This document shows positions 59,904-64,000 of a DNA stretch of 64,000 bases, piece after piece. The number at the start of each line of letters is the position of its first letter. Position 1 is the first letter of the stretch. Made by a program: the position numbers and the translations under genes. Origin of the DNA: Sodalis ligni. GTDB lineage: Bacteria > Pseudomonadota > Gammaproteobacteria > Enterobacterales > Enterobacteriaceae. Where the stretch lies: contig NZ_CP075169.1 of assembly GCF_016865525.2 (NCBI RefSeq), forward strand, positions 2,542,337-2,606,336. The letters are read 5' to 3'. Under the pieces are notes generated by a model that was not told the DNA's origin, made no database searches, and worked only from the letters and a program-made list of their open reading frames with translations.

Positions 59904-60688
59904 GGCAAGAACTCGAGTAAGGTCATTAAATCGGGCAGGGCTACCTGCAGCCGTTCTCCCTCCCGGCGCACGGGCATGCCCATGGCCGCCGCATCACGGG
60001 CGATGCGCTCGCCGTCGCCGCCGCGCATTCTTATGGCGGCGAACAGGCTGTCCCGCCCGGCGGGCGGCTGGATTAATCCGCCGCAGCGGCGGGCGGATTC
60101 GTCGCGATGCATGATAGTCAGCCGGAATCGTTCATCTGTATCGCCCAGCCGGCGGAAATGCTGTTTTTGCTGTTCCGGCTCGTCGGCCACCAGGGTCAGT
60201 TCGTCGATGGCGCTGACCCCGTTTTGGTGCGATAGCCATTCGGGGCGCCAGACCCACTCCGGGGTATGGTGTTGACAGAAATAGACCCGTCCGGCGGGGA
60301 ATTCCCCGGCGGCGAGGCGAACGGTGGTGAAGCGGGCCACTCCCCGTGCGTCTTTGCTCACTACCTCGCGGGAGAAAGATTGCACCGGCTGCAAGGAAAA
60401 CTCCGCCTGGCTCAGATGCCGGGCGGTGTGGGCGGCGTCGGGGCTTGCGAACACCAATCCGTCGATTCCGGGCGGGCTTTCCAGCAGTTCACGGCGAATT
60501 TTGTCTCCCTGGGTCGGCAGGCCCACCAGTTCCAGATAATGTCCGGGGAACATTATCAGGTAATTTAGCGAACCCAGGGAGTGGACGCCGCGGGGCGTGA
60601 GGGTGAACCCCAGTCCGCGGAAGATGTCCGCCGTCTTTTCAACGGCGAAGTGGCTGTTTATCACCAGGTGATCAAGGGAGAGGTTCAT
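59900..60688 (-). CDS. glyoxalase-like VOC-family protein
   Basis: The protein is 262 aa. The N-terminal part, LDHLVINSHFAVEKTADIFR, and HYLELVGLP fit the glyoxalase-like domain PF13468, with a His early and Glu in LELVG as metal ligands. A second, weaker half starts near ISAIDELTLVADEPEQQ. VOC enzymes are dioxygenases, isomerases or lyases; the reaction is unknown. It sits 10 bases after the PaaI gene. Confidence 0.75.
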   Translation of the reverse strand: MNLSLDHLVINSHFAVEKTADIFRGLGFTLTPRGVHSLGSLNYLIMFPGHYLELVGLPTQGDKIRRELLESPPGIDGLVFASPDAAHTARHLSQAEFSLQPVQSFSREVVSKDARGVARFTTVRLAAGEFPAGRVYFCQHHTPEWVWRPEWLSHQNGVSAIDELTLVADEPEQQKQHFRRLGDTDERFRLTIMHRDESARRCGGLIQPPAGRDSLFAAIRMRGGDGERIARDAAAMGMPVRREGERLQVALPDLMTLLEFLP

Positions 60689-60697
60689 GTGGTTTCC

Positions 60698-61114
60698 TCA
60701 GGCGGTGGCGGTGGAGTAGAGTCCCCGTCCGCTGGCCACCAGCGCGCCTTCGCTGTCGTAAATCCGGGCTTCGGCGCTGGAGAATTGTTTGCCTATTTTG
60801 ATGACCTGGCCGACGGCGGTTAAATTTCCCCGTGCCGGGCGATGATAGTCCACCCGTAAATCCAGGGTGGGTACGCCTTTGCCGGTATAGGCCACCAGTG
60901 ACCAGTCGGCGGTGAGATCCACCAGCGCGGCGAGAATGCCGCCGTGGATGTAACCGCCGGCTACGTTCACTATCCACTCGTCGCGAAAGCGGGCCTGGAT
61001 CTTGATTTCCCCTTTACCCACAGACAGGACTTCGAGGCCCAGCCATTGGTGGTAGGGGCCTTTTAACAGCCGGGCCTGTACGTCGGCGGCGTCGGGAATC
61101 TGAATCTCTGCCAT
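60698..61114 (-). CDS. PaaI-family hotdog thioesterase
   Basis: The protein is 138 aa. VAGGYIHGGILAALVDLTAD is the hotdog motif (HGG, with Asp in the helix), and LDLRVDYHRPARG the substrate strand. Such enzymes release free acid from stalled aryl- or acyl-CoA. It is in the same operon as the acyl-CoA synthetase. The start lies 25 bases from the edge of the tandem repeat array. Confidence 0.9.
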   Translation of the reverse strand: MAEIQIPDAADVQARLLKGPYHQWLGLEVLSVGKGEIKIQARFRDEWIVNVAGGYIHGGILAALVDLTADWSLVAYTGKGVPTLDLRVDYHRPARGNLTAVGQVIKIGKQFSSAEARIYDSEGALVASGRGLYSTATA

Positions 61115-61152
61115 ATCTTACTCCTCAAGAATGTTGAAATTTGAAGGCGGTG

Positions 61153-62165
61153 GGCGGGTGCGTTGTCACGTCCGGTGATAGCGGGCCTACCATGCCATGG
61201 GGCGCTCCAGCGGGCGGTAAAACCACGCCCGCGTCGACCCCATCGGCAAGGTCTCCCTTTAACAGGCTCGCTGTCACGTTCGGTGATAGCGGGCCTACCG
61301 CGCCATGGGGCGCTCCGGCGGGCGGTAAAACCACGCCGCTTCGACCCCATCGACACGGTCTCCCTTTAACAGGCTCGCTGTCACGTCCGGTGATAGCGGG
61401 CCTACCATGCCATGGGGCGCTCCGGCGGGCGGTAAAACCACGCCCGCTTCGACCCCATCGACACGGTCTCCCTTTAACAGGCTCGCTGTCACGTTCGGTG
61501 ATAGCGGGCCTACCGCGCCATGGGGCGCTCCGGCGGGCGGTAAAACCACGCCGCTTCGACCCCATCGACACGGTCTCCCTTTAACAGGCTCGCTGTCACG
61601 TTCGGTGATAGCGGGCCTACCGCGCCATGGGGCGCTCCGGCGGGCGGTAAAACCACGCCGCTTCGACCCCATCGACACGGTCTCCCTTTAACAGGCTCGC
61701 TGTCACGTCCGGTGATAGCGGGCCTACCATGCCATGGGCGCCCCCAGCGGGCGGCACACCCCCGCCCGCGTCGCCCCCGTCGCTCCCGTCCCCCGTGAAC
61801 AGGCTCGCTGGCACGTTCGGTGTTGGCGGGCCTACCGCGCCATGGGGCGCTCCGGCGGGCGGTAAAACTACGCCCGCTTCGACCCCATCGGCACGGTCTC
61901 CCTTTAACAAGCTCGCTGTCACGTTCGGTGATAGCGGGCCTACCACGCCATGGGGCGCTCCGGCGGGCGGTAAAACTACGCCCGCGTCGACCCCATCGGC
62001 ACGGTCTCCCTTTAACAGGCTCGCTGTCACGTCCGGTGATAGCGGGCCTACCATGCCATGGGGCGCTCCAGCGGGCGGTAAAACCACGCCCGCTTCGACC
62101 CCATCGGCACGGTCTCCCTTTAACATGTTCGTTGTTACGTTCAGTGTTAGCGGGCCTTCCGCGCC
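61153..62165. repeat. ten tandem copies of a 107/108-bp unit
   Basis: Counting the TCACG or variant landmark in each copy gives positions 61166, 61274, 61381, 61489, 61596, 61703, 61811, 61919, 62027 and 62135. The spacing is therefore 107 or 108 bases. The 107-base copies lack one C in CGCCCGCTTCGACC. Each unit includes a small hairpin GCGCC-ATGG-GGCGC and an AACAGGCTCGCTGTCACGT block. Copy 7 (about 61735-61810) differs from the others by many changes to C. No spacers separate the copies. Frames of 36 codons per unit stay open on both strands, but no ribosome-binding site or known protein family supports coding. The array splits an otherwise compact operon. Confidence 0.93.
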
Positions 62166-62192
62166 ACGGGAGTCCGTGGATCCGGTAATTTG

Positions 62193-63209
62193 TTACGGTG
62201 TCACTATGACCTTGCCCAGCACTTCGCGGTCGCGGATCAGCCGCAGCCCTTCCGCCGCCTGTTCCAGCGGCAATACCCGGTCGATCAGCGGGTCGATGGA
62301 GCCGTCGGCAATCATGTCCAGCAGGGCGGAAAGGTCTTCTTGGTAAAAGCTGTTTGAGCCCTTGACGGTGAGTTCAAAACTCCAGATATAGCGCAGGTCT
62401 TCTTTCGGGTCGTAGCCGGCGGTGGCGCCGCACACCAGCAGCAGGCCGCCCCGCTTCAGGCATTTTAGCGAGGGGCGCCAGGTTTCGCCGCCGGTGAAGT
62501 TGATCACCACGTCTACGCCGCCTTCATAGCTGCGGCGCTGCGGTTTGCCGTAATGTTCGATGGCCCATTTGGAGAAATCCGTTTCGCGGTAATTCACCAC
62601 ATGATCCGCCCCCAGCGCTTTCAATGCCTGGGCCTTTTCTTCGCTGCCGGCGCAGGCGATCACTTCGGCGCCCAGATGTTTGGCCAGGATGGCGCGGGCG
62701 GTGCCCACGCCGCCGCTGGCGCCGAGTATCAGTACCCGATCGCCTTTCTTCACGGTGTTATGGGTGACCAGCATGCGATGGGCGGTCCCGTAAGCCACCG
62801 GCAGGGCCGCGGCCTGGGGAAAGTCTACTCCCGCCGGCAAGCGGATAAGCTGCTTGGCGTCCACCGCCGCATATTCCGCCATGCCGCCGTCGGTCATTTC
62901 ACCCATGAGGCCCACGCCGGGCTTCAGCGGATTCACCAGCACGCGATCGCCGATTTTCCAGTCGCTTACATCCGGCGCCACCTCGGTGACGGTACCGGCC
63001 AAATCGAGGCCGATAACCACCGGCAGGGGCACCTTGATGCCCGGCATGCCGCGCACGGTGAAAACGTCATGGTAGTTGAAGGAAGATGCTCCCACCCGCA
63101 CCACCACGTGACCGGCGGCGGCCGATGGGCGGGGTTTATCATCAATCACCCGCAGCTCGTCGAGATCGCCGTGCTGGGTCAGGACTAGGGCTTTCATGGT
63201 ATCGCTCAC
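62193..63209 (-). CDS. zinc-binding dehydrogenase/quinone oxidoreductase-family protein
   Basis: The protein is 338 aa, medium-chain dehydrogenase superfamily. GASSFNYHDVFTVRGMPG and VIGLDLAGTVTEVAPDVSDW are the N-terminal domain; the NAD(P)H site is RVLILGASGGVGTARAILAK. The usual structural Zn cysteines are absent, as in the Zn-free quinone oxidoreductase branch. It lies 9 bases after the substrate-binding protein gene and just upstream (in reading direction) of the repeat array. Confidence 0.88.
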   Translation of the reverse strand: MSDTMKALVLTQHGDLDELRVIDDKPRPSAAAGHVVVRVGASSFNYHDVFTVRGMPGIKVPLPVVIGLDLAGTVTEVAPDVSDWKIGDRVLVNPLKPGVGLMGEMTDGGMAEYAAVDAKQLIRLPAGVDFPQAAALPVAYGTAHRMLVTHNTVKKGDRVLILGASGGVGTARAILAKHLGAEVIACAGSEEKAQALKALGADHVVNYRETDFSKWAIEHYGKPQRRSYEGGVDVVINFTGGETWRPSLKCLKRGGLLLVCGATAGYDPKEDLRYIWSFELTVKGSNSFYQEDLSALLDMIADGSIDPLIDRVLPLEQAAEGLRLIRDREVLGKVIVTP

Positions 63210-63218
63210 AACTCACTC

Positions 63219-64000
63219 CTATTTGATGGATTTGGCGGCCAGGTAGGGACGATTATCGAACAGGTCGTCTTTTAACTCGCCTTTGATGGCGCCGCTTTGC
63301 AGAAATACGCTGTGCTGCCGTTTCAGTGTGTCGATATCGGCCGGTTCAAAGGTGAGACGATTCATGCTGTCCCAGCGGCCCATATAAACACGGGCGTCTT
63401 TTTCCGGCAGGTTGGCCTGTTTTTGCAAAATGGCCGCCGCCGCGTCGGGATTGGCGTGGCCCCAGGCCAACGTATCTTTAAGGGCGGCAATCACCCGGGC
63501 CACGGCGTCGGGATGTTTGTTCAGATAGTCGCCGCGCACCGCGCCGACGCCGATGTAGGGCACCGCGTCGGTGTGGGTGAGTTTTTTCCATTCGTCGGCG
63601 AAGCTGCCGATGGGGGTCACCTTAAGCTCGTCGAGCTGATCGATGGTTAACGAGCGCAGGGCGGCGGCATCGATCTGCTTTTGCGCCAGGAACTGGGCCA
63701 GACGGGACTCATTGCCGCCGATCAGGGAAAAACCGTCCGGTTTGATGCCGTAGTTTTCCTGCAATATCGTGGCGGCGATAACCGCCACCGACGAGCCCGC
63801 CGGCGACATGCCGACTTTTTTACCCGCCAGCTGCTTGAGGCTGGTGATGGGGGAGCCGGCCGGCACGACAAACTGTACGTCCGCCGGCTGGGTGGCGGCG
63901 AAAATCTTGATGGGCACCCCTTCGGCGGCGGTGCTGAACACGCCCGCCAGGGGCGCGCCGAAGGCCAGGTCGATGGAGCCGGAGGCCAAGGCTTTAATTG
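63219..64000 (-). CDS. NitT/TauT-type ABC substrate-binding protein (5' end outside window)
   Basis: The visible 260 residues begin inside the protein (AIKALASGSIDLAFGAPLAG) and run to the stop at 63219. Features of the SsuA/TauA/ThiY group are VGMSPAGSSVAVIAATILQ, a lobe-crossing strand, and LAWGHANPDAAAAILQKQAN. The substrate may be a sulfonate, nitrate-like or aromatic compound. Its permease and ATPase genes, if present, lie beyond the right edge. It is the first visible gene of the catabolic operon. Confidence 0.87.
   Translation of the reverse strand, partial: IKALASGSIDLAFGAPLAGVFSTAAEGVPIKIFAATQPADVQFVVPAGSPITSLKQLAGKKVGMSPAGSSVAVIAATILQENYGIKPDGFSLIGGNESRLAQFLAQKQIDAAALRSLTIDQLDELKVTPIGSFADEWKKLTHTDAVPYIGVGAVRGDYLNKHPDAVARVIAALKDTLAWGHANPDAAAAILQKQANLPEKDARVYMGRWDSMNRLTFEPADIDTLKRQHSVFLQSGAIKGELKDDLFDNRPYLAAKSIK

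Noticed and set aside
61153..62165. CRISPR array or repeat protein
   Set aside because: The units follow each other with no unique spacers, so this is not CRISPR. The 107/108 alternation breaks any single frame, so a 36-residue repeat protein is not supported.

Overview
This is a 64 kb stretch of a moderately GC-rich gammaproteobacterial chromosome, almost certainly Enterobacterales. The evidence is the close match of MaeB (759 aa), FolM, Kup, CitCDEFXG and the Arc proteins to enterobacterial families, together with dispersed repeats ending in AAGTATGRCGGGTATA that I recall from Yersinia, Serratia and Sodalis genomes. A Sodalis-like or other Pectobacteriaceae-related origin fits the mix of intact metabolic genes and many freshly broken ones, but this is inference. 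I see no tRNA, rRNA or CRISPR array.

Layout. (1) 0-3 kb: a ToxR/CadC-like regulator cut by the left edge, then an HxlR regulator overlapping a FabF-type ketoacyl synthase, with a 25-bp palindromic operator in front. (2) 3-6.7 kb: a FecB/FecC/FecE-type ABC importer convergent with and overlapping a ModA-like protein, suggesting molybdate or tungstate import. (3) 6.9-11.2 kb: maeB and a secreted amidohydrolase. (4) 11.2-17.3 kb: an arginine deiminase operon arcA-arcC-arcB-arcD plus an ArgR paralogue, all leftward, with FNR- and CRP-like sites in front. (5) 17.3-28.4 kb: a citrate fermentation island: citA/citB two-component system, citS, a fumarylacetoacetase-family protein (candidate soluble oxaloacetate decarboxylase), citC-D-E-F-X-G and a small serine hydrolase. 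(6) 28.5-33.3 kb: PPK2 polyphosphate kinase, kup, glutathione peroxidase and a LacI regulator. (7) 33.3-36.9 kb: a cellobiose-type PTS (IIB-IIC-IIA) with a GH1 phospho-beta-glucosidase, behind a perfect 29-bp palindrome. (8) 37-42.8 kb: a split pta, a DUF3309 micro-protein, an orphan oligopeptide-binding protein, sodC and a broken LuxR-type regulator. (9) 43-49.4 kb: DUF917 plus HyuA, a leucine-rich-repeat protein, a decayed IS630 element, an alpha/beta hydrolase and its TetR repressor. (10) 49.4-56.6 kb: a GT9-like glycosyltransferase, folM, a broken RND efflux pump with its adaptor, and an Rrf2 regulator. (11) 56.7-64 kb: a leftward catabolic operon (substrate-binding protein, quinone oxidoreductase, PaaI thioesterase, VOC protein, acyl-CoA synthetase, gamma-glutamyltransferase) split by ten tandem copies of a 107/108-bp unit.

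The anaerobic modules fit together: arginine deiminase and citrate fermentation both give ATP without respiration, both carry FNR/CRP-like sites, and citrate cleavage yields acetate and oxaloacetate that the FAH protein, MaeB and Pta could process. However, argR-like, arcA, citA, citG, pta, the serine hydrolase, gpx, the LuxR regulator, hyuA and the RND pump each carry one or more one-base indels, mostly in homopolymers, and the pump also has an amber codon. Either this lineage is losing accessory metabolism, or the assembly has uncorrected indels. Deciding between the two is the most important check on this window.
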